A stretch of DNA of 64,000 nucleotides from N074bin45 sp039587475 (GCA_039587475.1 JBDHIK010000003.1:19426-83425); one strand, 5' to 3'; shown: positions 1 to 8,272, numbered from the stretch's first letter. A program made the numbers and translations. The notes: generated from the letters alone by a model not told the origin.

Positions 1-1
1 G

Positions 2-1168
2 TGGATGAGCCATGGCGACTACGTGACTGCGGCGCCGCGGGATTTTCTCATCACCGCCAAGAGCGACAACACGCCGATTGCCGCGTTCGAGCACCGTGAA
101 CTCCCGCTGTTCGGTCTCCAGTTCCATCCCGAAGTGGACCACACGCCGCGCGGCGTGGAGCTGCTGAGCACGTTCCTGTTCGATGTCTGCGGTTGTGTGT
201 CGGACTGGACGCCAGGCCACTTTGTCGAGACGGAGGTTGCCCGGATCAAGGAGGCCGTGGGACCGGACGACCGGGTCATCTGTGGGCTGTCGGGCGGTGT
301 CGATTCCTCGGTGGCCGCCGCCCTGGTCCATCGGGCCGTGGGCGACCGGTTGACCTGCATTTTCGTGGACCATGGCTTGCTGCGCCTGCACGAACGGACA
401 CAGGTGGAACACACGTTCCGGCGCCACCTGGGCATCGACCTCCGCGTCGTCGACGCAACCGATGCCTTCCTGTCCCAACTCGACGGCGTTGCTGACCCGG
501 AAGAGAAACGGCGCCGCATCGGCCACACCTTCATCGACGTGTTCGAGCGTGAAGCCCGGACTCTGGGGGACGACGTCAAACACCTGGTGCAGGGGACGCT
601 ATATCCCGACGTCATCGAGTCGGTCTCGCCCCGCGGGGGGCCATCCGCCACCATCAAGACGCACCACAACGTCGGTGGGTTGCCCGAACGCCTGCCGTTT
701 GCCCTGATCGAACCGTTGCGCGAACTGTTCAAGGACGAGGTCCGCCAGGTGGGGCGGGAGCTGGGCCTCCCGGAGGAGATGGTGGGGCGTCACCCGTTTC
801 CGGGGCCGGGCCTCGCCATCAGGATCCTGGGGTCGGTCACGCGCGACCAGCTCGACCGGCTGCGGCGCGTCGACCACATTTACATCGAGGAAATTCGGGC
901 GGCAGGGCTGTATGACGACATCTGGCAGGCCTTCGCGGTGCTGCTACCGATCCGCTCCGTCGGCGTCCAGGGCGACTACCGGACCTACGACCAGGCCGTG
1001 GCCCTCAGGGCCGTCACCAGCCGCGACGGCATGACCGCGGACTGGTTCCCTTTTCCGTCGGATGTCCTGGCACGGATCTCCAATCGTATCGCCAATGAGG
1101 TCGACGGGGTCAATCGGGTGGTGTACGACGTCAGCAGCAAGCCGCCGGCCACCATCGAATGGGAATGA
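2..1168 (+). CDS. guaA: GMP synthase (glutamine-hydrolysing), 5'-truncated
   Basis: Catalyses the last step of GMP synthesis, XMP + Gln + ATP to GMP, in the cytoplasm. The gene begins before the window: the frame is open to base 2 and the first visible residues, WMSHGD, belong inside the class I glutaminase domain. The glutaminase His and Glu of the triad lie in FHPEV; the Cys nucleophile is outside the window. The ATP-pyrophosphatase P-loop SGGVDSS follows about 60 residues later, and the protein ends with the family's typical C-terminus (KPPATIEWE). The stop overlaps the next start by 4 bp, so the PAP2 gene is probably translationally coupled. Family assignment is secure. Confidence 0.98.
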   Translation, partial: WMSHGDYVTAAPRDFLITAKSDNTPIAAFEHRELPLFGLQFHPEVDHTPRGVELLSTFLFDVCGCVSDWTPGHFVETEVARIKEAVGPDDRVICGLSGGVDSSVAAALVHRAVGDRLTCIFVDHGLLRLHERTQVEHTFRRHLGIDLRVVDATDAFLSQLDGVADPEEKRRRIGHTFIDVFEREARTLGDDVKHLVQGTLYPDVIESVSPRGGPSATIKTHHNVGGLPERLPFALIEPLRELFKDEVRQVGRELGLPEEMVGRHPFPGPGLAIRILGSVTRDQLDRLRRVDHIYIEEIRAAGLYDDIWQAFAVLLPIRSVGVQGDYRTYDQAVALRAVTSRDGMTADWFPFPSDVLARISNRIANEVDGVNRVVYDVSSKPPATIEWE

Positions 1169-1866
1169 CGCCGGCCCCCAAACAGCAATGGCTGACCGCC
1201 CTCGCCGTGACCATCGGCCTGGCAGCGTTCTTCATCCGGTTTGCCGGCATCGACCTCTGGTTTTCGGGACTGTTCTGGTCCGGGACGGAGGGCTGGTATC
1301 TGGGCGCATCATGGTGGGCGATGCTGATGTATCGCTTGATCCCCCTCCTGGTCTACTTCGTGGCCATCGCCATCCCCATCGTGGCCATCGTGAATCTGGT
1401 CCGGCGCCGCCCGCTCGGCCCGTTCCACGGCCGCGCGCTGCTCTACATCTTCGCGGCCGTGGCCATCGGGCCCGGTCTCGTCGTCAACGTGGTCCTCAAA
1501 GACAATTGGGGGCGGGCCCGGCCGCGTGACGTGGTCGAGTTCGCTGGGGCCCAGACGTTCACTCCGGCGTTCGTGATCAGCGACCAGTGCCCCAAGAACT
1601 GCTCGTTCGTGGCGGGGCATCCATCCATGGCCTTTGCCCTCATGGCCATCGTCCTGGTGGCGGCGCGCCGGCGCCGCACGGTCTTGGTCACCGGCACCGT
1701 CGTGCTCGGCGTCCTGGTCGGGTTCGGGCGCGTCGTTCAGGGTGGCCATTTTCTGAGCGACGTGGTCTTCTCAGGGATCTTTACGGTTGCCATCGTCGCG
1801 GGGCTGTATCGCCTGTTCCGTCCGGGGCCGGTCGACCCCGCCGGGGCCCCCTCGGCGCCGTCGTAA
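1165..1866 (+). CDS. PAP2-family membrane phosphatase
   Basis: Integral membrane phosphatase of the type-2 phosphatidic acid phosphatase superfamily. The three motifs are visible: KX6RP as K-DNWGRA-RP, a PSGH variant in SFVAGHPS, and RX5HX3D as RVVQGGHFLSD. Several hydrophobic segments surround them. The CPKNCSFVAGH context resembles LpxE/LpxF-like lipid A phosphatases more than undecaprenyl-diphosphate phosphatases, but the substrate cannot be decided here. I chose the ATG at 1165 because it overlaps the guaA stop as ATGA; an in-frame ATG two codons upstream (1159) is possible. The next gene starts 2 bp after its stop. Confidence 0.9.
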   Translation: MTPAPKQQWLTALAVTIGLAAFFIRFAGIDLWFSGLFWSGTEGWYLGASWWAMLMYRLIPLLVYFVAIAIPIVAIVNLVRRRPLGPFHGRALLYIFAAVAIGPGLVVNVVLKDNWGRARPRDVVEFAGAQTFTPAFVISDQCPKNCSFVAGHPSMAFALMAIVLVAARRRRTVLVTGTVVLGVLVGFGRVVQGGHFLSDVVFSGIFTVAIVAGLYRLFRPGPVDPAGAPSAPS

Positions 1867-1867
1867 T

Positions 1868-2512
1868 GTGACTCGCCCGACCAGGCTCGAGCGATCGTGG
1901 AGCGACATGTGGGTCGCCCTGCATCTGCGGCCGCCGGACGGGACCTACGCCGCGCTCACGGAGGCGTACCAGGCGCCGGGCCGGCATTATCACACCTTGG
2001 ATCACATCGAGGCATCCCTGCGGCGCTTCGATGCCGTCGAAACGACCGCGGGTCAGCCGGCCGTAGCCAGGGTAGCCATCTGGTTCCACGATGCGGTGTA
2101 CGACCCCAGACGACAAGACAATGAAGCGCTGAGTGCGGATTGGGCGACGGCGGTCCTGGAGGATGCCGGTGCCGTCGTCGAGGTACGTCGTTCCGTGGAA
2201 GAGATGATACTGGCGACGAACCACCTGGGGCCCGATCCCGTCGATGATGCCGCACTGGTGTGTGACGTTGATCTGGCGATCCTCGGCGCCTCAGGCCGGC
2301 GCTTCGACGCCTACCAGAGGGCCATCCACGCGGAGTATGCCTGGGTGCCACTCGACCGCTACCGGCAGGGTAGGCTCGACGTGCTGAGCCGCTTCCTGGC
2401 TCGGGAGTGGATCTTTCAGACGGAATCCTTTCGAGGGCGCTACGAACAACGCGCCCGTCGCAACCTCAGCCGGGCGATCGCGCATCTGTCGCAGTCCGGG
2501 CCGGAGAACTGA
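1868..2512 (+). CDS. Predicted HD-superfamily metal-dependent phosphohydrolase (COG4339-like)
   Basis: Small cytoplasmic HD-domain protein of about 214 residues. Visible metal-site motifs are HTLDH, WFHDAVYD (the HD pair) and a later CDVD aspartate, in the order seen in the COG4339 family. That family has no firmly assigned substrate. The GTG at 1868 is preferred because it keeps the LERSW..MW N-terminal helix typical of relatives and lies 2 bp after the PAP2 stop; the ATG at 1907 would remove it. Its TGA overlaps the next ATG by one base. A nucleotide or phosphoester substrate is only an inference from the fold. Confidence 0.8.
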   Translation: MTRPTRLERSWSDMWVALHLRPPDGTYAALTEAYQAPGRHYHTLDHIEASLRRFDAVETTAGQPAVARVAIWFHDAVYDPRRQDNEALSADWATAVLEDAGAVVEVRRSVEEMILATNHLGPDPVDDAALVCDVDLAILGASGRRFDAYQRAIHAEYAWVPLDRYRQGRLDVLSRFLAREWIFQTESFRGRYEQRARRNLSRAIAHLSQSGPEN

Positions 2513-3303
2513 TGCCCCTGAGTCGTGAAAGCGTCCGCAGGCTGATGGTGTGGCACGTTCTCCTCGGAGCGGCCGTGGGATTGCTGGTTCTTCAGCCCAT
2601 CAACGATCTCATTCTCTACTTCCAAGCAGGTCCGGAAGGTGCCACGGTGGCGGGCTACGTGGGCCAGGCGTTGATGGAATCGATCCTCGGACCGCGGTGG
2701 CTCAAGGGCGGCTTCTACACCTTGATCGGGGCGGCGCTTGGCGGCATCACCGGCGCGGTCTCGCGCCAGCTGCTCACCCGCCAGCGCCGGGTGGCCCAGC
2801 TCACCATCGAACTGGAACGAGAGCTCGTTGCCCTCCTGGCCAAGGGCGAGGGTCAGCGGGTGGAATTCAAATCGTCATTCCGGTGGGACGTCCAGACCGG
2901 CAAGGTCCTGAAGTTGCTGGAGCATGCCGTCATCAAGAGCATCGCCGGGTTCCTCAACGCCGACGGAGGAACGTTACTCATCGGTGTCACTGATGATGCC
3001 AGGGTGCTGGGGTTGCGCCAGGACTACGGCACGCTCAAGAAGCGTGATCGCGACGGGTTCGAACAGGCGATCATGACCGCCGTTGCCACCAAACTCGGGG
3101 CGGACACCTGTGCGCAAGTGCGTCTGGTGTTCCATACCGTCGAAGGAGAGGAGCTCTGCCGGGTAATCGTGAGCCCGTCTCCGAGGCCGGTCTACCTGTC
3201 TCAGGGGAAGGAGACCGAGTTCTACGTCCGAACCGGTGCCAGTACCAGGCAGCTCAACGTCCAGGAGGCCATCGAGTACATCAAGACCAGATGGCCGGAC
3301 TGA
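2512..3303 (+). CDS. Membrane-anchored AlbA_2 (Schlafen-like) domain protein
   Basis: About 263 residues. Two N-terminal hydrophobic segments (roughly residues 11-35 and 65-85) suggest a membrane hairpin. A helical linker leads to an AlbA_2 domain beginning at GEGQRVEFKSS and continuing through FLNADGGTLLIGVTDD. AlbA_2 domains occur in putative nucleic-acid-binding regulators and in defence-associated Schlafen-like proteins; here it is tethered to the membrane rather than fused to a winged helix. It starts on the last base of the preceding stop (TGATG), so it belongs to the guaA-PAP2-HD transcript. Function unknown. Confidence 0.8.
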   Translation: MPLSRESVRRLMVWHVLLGAAVGLLVLQPINDLILYFQAGPEGATVAGYVGQALMESILGPRWLKGGFYTLIGAALGGITGAVSRQLLTRQRRVAQLTIELERELVALLAKGEGQRVEFKSSFRWDVQTGKVLKLLEHAVIKSIAGFLNADGGTLLIGVTDDARVLGLRQDYGTLKKRDRDGFEQAIMTAVATKLGADTCAQVRLVFHTVEGEELCRVIVSPSPRPVYLSQGKETEFYVRTGASTRQLNVQEAIEYIKTRWPD

Positions 3304-3324
3304 CCAGGCCACCCGTTGTTCTCC

Positions 3325-3798
3325 TCAGCATCCTCGATCCGTCAGGGCGGCAAAGAAGTCCTCGACCGTCTTCACCGCATCGAGGGACTGCCGGGCCTCA
3401 GGCGCGCGGACCAGGCGTGCCACGTCACCCATGACCCGCAGGTAGACATTGGACACGTGAACCGGCGGGGCCACGAGAAGAAAGACGTGCCGGACGGCCT
3501 CACCGTCCTGAGAACCCCACTCGATGCCGGCCGATGCCCTCCCGTAGGCGAGCCCCAGAGCGTCCGCATCGATGCTGCGGGCGTGAGGAAGGGCCACGCC
3601 GTGCCCGATGCCGGTGGACCCCTTCGCTTCACGCTGCTCCAGGAGCTGGCTGACGTTGGCGCTGGCCTCGGGGCCCAGCTCCAGCCTCTCGACCAGGCGC
3701 TCGACGGCTTCTTCGCGGGTACCTGCCTGGAGGTCCAGGAGGACAGCGCTCGGCTGGATCAGGCGGTGAAGCGGTGTCGCGGTGTCTGGCGCTGGCAT
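3325..3798 (-). CDS. ptsN: PTS EIIA domain protein, PtsN (EIIA-Ntr) type
   Basis: Single EIIA domain of about 157 residues, the mannitol/fructose-Ntr type. The phosphorylatable histidine is in GVALPHARS, and LLEQREAKGSTGIG upstream is the classic motif. No HPr, EI or EIIBC gene is next to it, which fits a regulatory PtsN rather than a sugar transporter subunit. The ATG at 3798 is chosen; a GTG six codons upstream (3816) is in frame. It is convergent with the AlbA_2 gene and divergent from dusB. The symbol is by family resemblance only. Confidence 0.8.
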   Translation of the reverse strand: MPAPDTATPLHRLIQPSAVLLDLQAGTREEAVERLVERLELGPEASANVSQLLEQREAKGSTGIGHGVALPHARSIDADALGLAYGRASAGIEWGSQDGEAVRHVFLLVAPPVHVSNVYLRVMGDVARLVRAPEARQSLDAVKTVEDFFAALTDRGC

Positions 3799-3857
3799 GG
3801 CGCGGAAGGTATCCACCGGCCGGCGCCCCTGTCAAACCCGACTCCCAGGATGGTCGC

Positions 3858-3886
3858 TTGCTCGGGTTTTCGCCAGTAAGTATTTT
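3858..3886 (+). promoter_or_regulatory. Candidate sigma-70-type promoter for dusB
   Basis: TTGCTC at 3858-3863 and TATTTT at 3881-3886 are separated by exactly 17 bp. Seven bases past the -10 falls on the A of the dusB ATG at 3893, so transcription would be leaderless or nearly so. No Shine-Dalgarno is visible. The match is modest and unproven. Confidence 0.35.
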
Positions 3887-3892
3887 TGTGCC

Positions 3893-4879
3893 ATGCACTT
3901 GCCGTATCTGGCGGGGACGAAATTCCCCCTGATCCTGGCGCCGATGGCCGGCGTATCCGAAGCGCCCTTCCGGCGGGTCTGCCGGCGCTTCGGGGCGGAC
4001 GTCGTCATGACGGAGTTTCTCTCGTCGGAGGCGCTGCGCCGCCGCATTCCTCGCGTGCTCGAGGACGCGGCGTTCGCCGAAGCCGAAAGGCCGATTGGCA
4101 TCCAGATCTACGGAGCCGACCCTGCCGCCATGGCCGAAGCGGCGAGCCTCGTCACCGCGCACTACCGACCGGAGTTCATCGACATCAACTTCGGCTGCCC
4201 GGTCAAGAAGGTCGTCAAGCGGAACGGTGGGTCCGGCTGCCTCAAGGACCTGGACCTGGTCGAGCGGGTCATCCGGGCCGTCATCGCCGCCACCGATCTC
4301 CCGGTGACGGTCAAGACGCGGAGCGGCTGGAACGCTGAATCGCGGGACCCGGTGGGGATCGCGCTCCGGATGCAGGATGCCGGGGCACGGGCGTTCACCC
4401 TCCACGCCCGGACCCGGAGCCAGATGTTCAAGGGCGACGCCGATTGGGACGAGATCGCGCGTGTGGTGGAGGCGTTGGACATCCCCGTCATCGGCAATGG
4501 GGATATCCGTGACGCTGAGGACATCGTGCGGATGAAGGCCCATACCGGCTGCGCCGGGGTCATGGTGGGGCGGGGGTCGTTTGGGAATCCGTGGATCTTT
4601 CGTGAAGCCCACGCGCTTCTCGATGGCGGCGGGCCGGTCCCGGCCCCGACCCCGCAGGAGCGGATCGCCGTGGCCATGGAGCACGCCCGGTTGGCGCTCG
4701 AGCTGCAGGACGACGCCCGTAGAACCATGATCGAGTTCCGCAAGCACTTCGGTTGGTACACCAAGGGCCTGCCCGGGGCCAGTGCGCTCAGGCAGCAGCT
4801 CTTCCAGGTCGAGTCGCTGGCGCATGCGGCGGACGTCTTTGCCCGGTATGCGGCTCCTCAGCCGGCACAGGTTGCGTGA
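3893..4879 (+). CDS. dusB: tRNA-dihydrouridine synthase
   Basis: FMN-dependent reduction of uridines in the tRNA D-loop. Visible features: APMAGVSEAPFR near the N-terminus (flavin barrel start), the catalytic Cys in NFGCPVKKVVK, GSGCL, VTVKTRSGW, HARTRSQ, and the phosphate-binding GNGDI and GVMVGRG loops, ending in a helical domain. The length of about 328 residues fits the DusB clade. The start is ATG 3893, just before the conserved APMAGV strand; longer in-frame starts would add an unconserved Arg-rich tail. Its TGA overlaps the larB GTG by 4 bp. Confidence 0.95.
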   Translation: MHLPYLAGTKFPLILAPMAGVSEAPFRRVCRRFGADVVMTEFLSSEALRRRIPRVLEDAAFAEAERPIGIQIYGADPAAMAEAASLVTAHYRPEFIDINFGCPVKKVVKRNGGSGCLKDLDLVERVIRAVIAATDLPVTVKTRSGWNAESRDPVGIALRMQDAGARAFTLHARTRSQMFKGDADWDEIARVVEALDIPVIGNGDIRDAEDIVRMKAHTGCAGVMVGRGSFGNPWIFREAHALLDGGGPVPAPTPQERIAVAMEHARLALELQDDARRTMIEFRKHFGWYTKGLPGASALRQQLFQVESLAHAADVFARYAAPQPAQVA

Positions 4880-5640
4880 AGGCCGACGAGATCGAGTCCC
4901 TGCTTGCAGAAGTCGCCGCCGGACGGCTCGGCTCCGCTGAGGCGTTGGCGAAACTCAGGTTCCTGCCCGGCGAAGACATCGGTGTCGCCCACCTGGACCA
5001 CCATCGAGCTCTGCGGCAGGGCCAGGCCGAAGTGGTGTTCTGTCTCGGCAAGACGGTGGACCAGGTCAGTGTTATCTGCCGGCGCTTCGCCGAGCGCAAC
5101 GGGACGTTCCTCGGTACCCGTGCCACGCCGGCCCAGGCCGAGGCCCTCCGAAGCGAGTTTCCCGACGTCGAATGGAATGCAACGGCACGGACGGTCTATC
5201 TGCGACCCGCGGCGCCGCCTCCCACCGTCGGCCGAGGGACTATCCTGGTCGTCTCGGCGGGAACCAGCGATGCCCCGGTGGCACAGGAGGCGCTGGTCAC
5301 GGCGGAAGCGTTTGGCAACCCGGTCGCCGAATTGAACGATGTCGGTGTGGCGGGGATTCATCGCCTGCTGGGGGCCCAGGAGACGCTTCACGCCGCCCGC
5401 GTGATCATCGTCGTGGCCGGCATGGAGGGGGCGCTCCCCAGCGTCGTCGGTGGCCTGGTGTCGGCGCCGGTCATTGCCGTTCCGACCAGCGTCGGCTATG
5501 GGGCTTCATTCGGTGGCATTGCGGCACTCCTGGGCATGCTCAACAGCTGTGCCTCGGGGGTCACCGTCGTCAACATCGATAACGGTTTCGGCGCCGCCGC
5601 CGCGGCCAGCCGGATCAACCAACTGGGCGAGGTGGCGTAG
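4876..5640 (+). CDS. larB: Pyridinium-3,5-biscarboxylic acid mononucleotide synthase (nickel-pincer cofactor synthesis)
   Basis: LarB carboxylates and hydrolyses nicotinate adenine dinucleotide, the first step toward the nickel-pincer nucleotide of lactate racemase-type enzymes. The C-terminal half is PurE-like: ILVVSAGTSDAPVA, AGMEGALPSVVGG, VPTSVGYGASFGG and a final NIDNGFGAA strand. The N-terminal half carries the helical region with the typical LRFLPGEDI-like start. About 254 residues, normal length. GTG 4876 overlaps the dusB stop. LarA, LarC and LarE are not in the window, so the user of the cofactor is not shown. Confidence 0.92.
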   Translation: MKADEIESLLAEVAAGRLGSAEALAKLRFLPGEDIGVAHLDHHRALRQGQAEVVFCLGKTVDQVSVICRRFAERNGTFLGTRATPAQAEALRSEFPDVEWNATARTVYLRPAAPPPTVGRGTILVVSAGTSDAPVAQEALVTAEAFGNPVAELNDVGVAGIHRLLGAQETLHAARVIIVVAGMEGALPSVVGGLVSAPVIAVPTSVGYGASFGGIAALLGMLNSCASGVTVVNIDNGFGAAAAASRINQLGEVA

Positions 5641-7094
5641 TGGTACGCTTGGTCCTGATGATCCTCGGAGTTGGTCTCGCCTCGGTGGGTGTGTGGATGG
5701 GCGACCTCTGGGTGCTCGCCGGTGTGGCGGGCGGAGCCTTGCTGGTGCTGGGCGGTTCCGGCAGTACCTCCACGGTACCCAGTGGAATTCAGGCACGACC
5801 GCCACGGCTCATTCCCGATTCTGCCCTCGAGTGGCTGCGCCATGCCCACGAAGCTCTGGGGGCGTGGGCCGTCGAGAGCGGTCCGAAGGGCAAGGGCCTC
5901 GTGGGGTACCAGAGCGTCGACCCGGCGGCTTCCTTCAGCGACAACCGGATCAGGGAAATCGAGCGCCGCCTGCTCGACCTCCAGGACCGGGATGGCGGTG
6001 GCGGTGAACGGACGGACGAAGGCACCCTGGTGTTCGAGTCCTTTGGAGGCTTCGTCGCGGGCTTGATGCTGCGACGGACCCACACGCCGGCGGATCTCGA
6101 GCGCGCCCACAACGACCTCCGGTACCTGCTGGACGGCTTGAGCCGACGGCCGGTGGCGCATGAACGGGCCCAGGATGAGGATGCCCCGGTCGAAGGCAGC
6201 AGGAGTATTGCCCTGCGCCTGGCCCACCAGGTTGAACGCGCGGTCCAGGCTCAGTGCGTCGTGGCCCTGACCGAGTCGACGGGCGCCCGAATCGCCTCGG
6301 TCTCCAGTGGGGTCGACGCCCGCCTCGTCGGCCGGTTGCTGCCGTCGGAGAGCCCGCTCGGAAGAGTGGCCACCGGGTCCGCACGCTCCCTCGAGGTGGG
6401 AGGCGGGGCCTGGGCCGGGCTGATGCCGGACCGACGCGGCCTGGAGAAGACCCGCGCCATGCTACTCCACCTTCAGGACCAGGGCGATCCCGTCGGCGCC
6501 GTCGCGTTCTGGTACCTGTCCGGCGATCGGGTGGCCGCTCCGGCCTTGACCGAGGTCAAGGAGATTCTCCATCAGGCGGAACCTCGTTTCCGGGAGGCAC
6601 AGCTGATCGAGCAGACCCGGCTGGGCACCTCTCTGGACGAGCTGACCGGCTTGCCGAACCGCCGGGCCCTGGACAGGGCTCTGGCCAGCCCGCCCGACGC
6701 CGAAGGTGCCGTCGTCCTGGCGGAAGTCGAGACCGGCGATGCCCCGGCAACGGCTCGTGACGCGGCGCTGGTCTATTTTGGCCAGACGCTGCGTCATGTG
6801 GTGCGCGGGACGGACCTCGCCGCCCACCTTGAAGGGGGCCGGTTCGCCGTCTGGCTCCCGGGCGCCGACGTCGCCACGGCGATACATGTGGCCAACCGGA
6901 TCGGGCAGCGCCTGGAGGCCAGTCCCTGGGAATGGCAGGGGGTGTCGCGGCCGCTGTCGGTGAGGTACGGCGTTGCTGGCTGCCCGGAATCCAGTCCCCG
7001 GACCGCGGCGCTGGTCGACAAGGCGCGCGGCGCGCTGCGCAGCGGCGCCATGGACAGTAGTGGCAGGGTCGGCTCTGCGCCTGCCATCGCGTAG
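5640..7094 (+). CDS. Membrane protein with degenerate GGDEF domain
   Basis: About 484 residues: two short N-terminal hydrophobic segments (residues 1-40), a long middle region that may include a GAF-like domain (about 190-310), and a C-terminal GGDEF-family domain opening with SLDELTGLPNRRALDRAL (about 331-348). The catalytic loop reads EGGRF at about 398-402 instead of GGDEF/GGEEF, and the usual DxDxFKxxND strand is replaced by EVETGDAP. It should not make c-di-GMP by known chemistry; a scaffold or nucleotide-sensing role is inferred. The GTG start shares one base with the larB stop. ssrA follows 46 bp downstream. Confidence 0.75.
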   Translation: MVRLVLMILGVGLASVGVWMGDLWVLAGVAGGALLVLGGSGSTSTVPSGIQARPPRLIPDSALEWLRHAHEALGAWAVESGPKGKGLVGYQSVDPAASFSDNRIREIERRLLDLQDRDGGGGERTDEGTLVFESFGGFVAGLMLRRTHTPADLERAHNDLRYLLDGLSRRPVAHERAQDEDAPVEGSRSIALRLAHQVERAVQAQCVVALTESTGARIASVSSGVDARLVGRLLPSESPLGRVATGSARSLEVGGGAWAGLMPDRRGLEKTRAMLLHLQDQGDPVGAVAFWYLSGDRVAAPALTEVKEILHQAEPRFREAQLIEQTRLGTSLDELTGLPNRRALDRALASPPDAEGAVVLAEVETGDAPATARDAALVYFGQTLRHVVRGTDLAAHLEGGRFAVWLPGADVATAIHVANRIGQRLEASPWEWQGVSRPLSVRYGVAGCPESSPRTAALVDKARGALRSGAMDSSGRVGSAPAIA

Positions 7095-7118
7095 CTACCC
7101 CTGGCCTCGCTCTTGCTG

Positions 7119-7124
7119 TATAAT
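7119..7124 (+). promoter_or_regulatory. -10 element of ssrA promoter
   Basis: A perfect TATAAT lies 16 bases before the mature tmRNA 5' end, which fits initiation near 7131 followed by removal of a short leader by RNase P. No good -35 hexamer is visible 16-18 bp upstream. Confidence 0.6.
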
Positions 7125-7140
7125 TCTTGTACAACCGCTC

Positions 7141-7501
7141 GGGGGCGACTGGCTTCGACGGGTGTGAAGAAGGATTTGCTGCGTGCCCAGGTCCAAGGTT
7201 CCTGGTAAAACCGCTTGGAAAACTGTATTTGCCAACACTGAACTGGCAATGGCTGCCTAAGCTGAGCGCAAGCTCACTTGGTGCACCTGCGATGGACGCG
7301 GCCCGCCTGGGGCGGCTTCATCGTATCGATAATCCGGGCTAGCTGCTTCGGCTCCCTCCGACCGCGGTGGCGAATCTCAGGAGGTTGTCTCCGGAATGGT
7401 CGGCCCGTGCACCACCCGGGGAGACATTGAGCGCGAGCCTACGCACGTAGACGCCGATCTGGAACTACATTCGGACGAGGGTTCGATTCCCTCCGCCTCC
7501 A
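7141..7501 (+). ncRNA. ssrA: Transfer-messenger RNA (tmRNA), tag ANTELAMAA
   Basis: Rescues stalled ribosomes with SmpB. The 5' end GGGGGCGACTGGCTTCGACG and the 3' end with GGTTCGATTCC then CGCCTCC-A form the tRNA-like domain: a 7-bp acceptor stem pairs 7141-7147 with 7494-7500 (one G-U), with discriminator A at 7501. CCA is not encoded. The tag frame GCC AAC ACT GAA CTG GCA ATG GCT GCC TAA lies at 7231-7260, giving ANTELAMAA after the charged alanine. The AMAA end replaces the more usual ALAA/AVAA degron. One-piece tmRNA of about 361 nt. Confidence 0.96.
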
Positions 7502-7511
7502 CTTTCCGCCG

Positions 7512-7545
7512 CGAGCGGGAGGTCCCGAAACGGGCTTCCCGCTCG
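7512..7545 (+). terminator. Hairpin after ssrA, possible terminator
   Basis: CGAGCGGGA (7512-7520) pairs with TCCCGCTCG (7537-7545), with an inner CCCG-AAA-CGGG hairpin. No T-run follows, so it may be a 3' stability or Rho-dependent structure rather than a classic intrinsic terminator. The rest of 7546-7705 shows nothing recognisable. Confidence 0.4.
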
Positions 7546-7705
7546 TGGCGTATGAGGGAGGGGAGGGGGGCGCGGAGGGGGGCAGGTACGACGCCACGGC
7601 CCCGTCACAGCGCTCACGGCGGCACCCGTCCTCATGCTCTGGCTGCCCTCCCTTCCGGCCACCCAACCTTTTCGGGCCCTGCGACCACCAACCCATGTGA
7701 CCGAG

Positions 7706-8272
7706 ATGACCGTTCGTCTAGCCGTGCAACCGCCTGATCGCGAACTGGCGAACGCCGTAATCCACGGCGGGGATGAGGGCGCGTTCCGGACGTTGTACCG
7801 GCGGCACACCCCTCGCCTGTACCAGTTCGTCCTGCGGTTTCTCGGCGGGGCGGAGATGGATGCCGAGGACGTGGTGCAGGAGGTGTGGGTCCAGGCGGTC
7901 CGCAAGCTGGAATCGTTCCGCTGGGAGTCTCGGTTGGAGACATGGTTGACCGCGATCGGCATCAACGTGGCGAAGGACCATTTGCGGAAGGGGCGTCGCA
8001 AGCGAGAGACGGACGCCGTCGACGTGATCGAATTGCCGGCACCTGCCCGGTCCCTCGAGGCTCACATCGACCTCGAGGGAGCCATTGCGGCCCTGCCCGA
8101 TGGCTACCGCACGGTCCTGGTGCTGCACGACATCGAAGGCTTCAAGCATCACGAAATCGCCGACACTCTGGGCATCTCCCCGGGGACGTCGAAGAGCCAG
8201 CTTTCGGGAGCGCGGCGCTACATGCGGAGGCTCCTGAGTTCGGCCGAGGAGGAGAATCATGCTGCCTACTGA
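7706..8272 (+). CDS. ECF (group 4) RNA polymerase sigma factor
   Basis: About 188 residues with sigma region 2 (AFRTLYRRHTPRLYQFVLRF, then DAEDVVQEVWVQAVRKL and the SRLETWLTAIGINVAKD segment) and region 4 (LEGAIAALPDGYRTVLVLHD, then HHEIADTLGISPGTSKSQL). It directs RNA polymerase to its own regulon, probably envelope-linked given the neighbours. ATG 7706 is chosen; a GTG at 7697 is possible. It overlaps the next gene by 14 bp, the usual arrangement for a sigma/anti-sigma pair. Confidence 0.93.
   Translation: MTVRLAVQPPDRELANAVIHGGDEGAFRTLYRRHTPRLYQFVLRFLGGAEMDAEDVVQEVWVQAVRKLESFRWESRLETWLTAIGINVAKDHLRKGRRKRETDAVDVIELPAPARSLEAHIDLEGAIAALPDGYRTVLVLHDIEGFKHHEIADTLGISPGTSKSQLSGARRYMRRLLSSAEEENHAAY

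Noticed and set aside
5640..7094. Active diguanylate cyclase
   Set aside because: Signature is EGGRF and the aspartate-bearing strand is missing.
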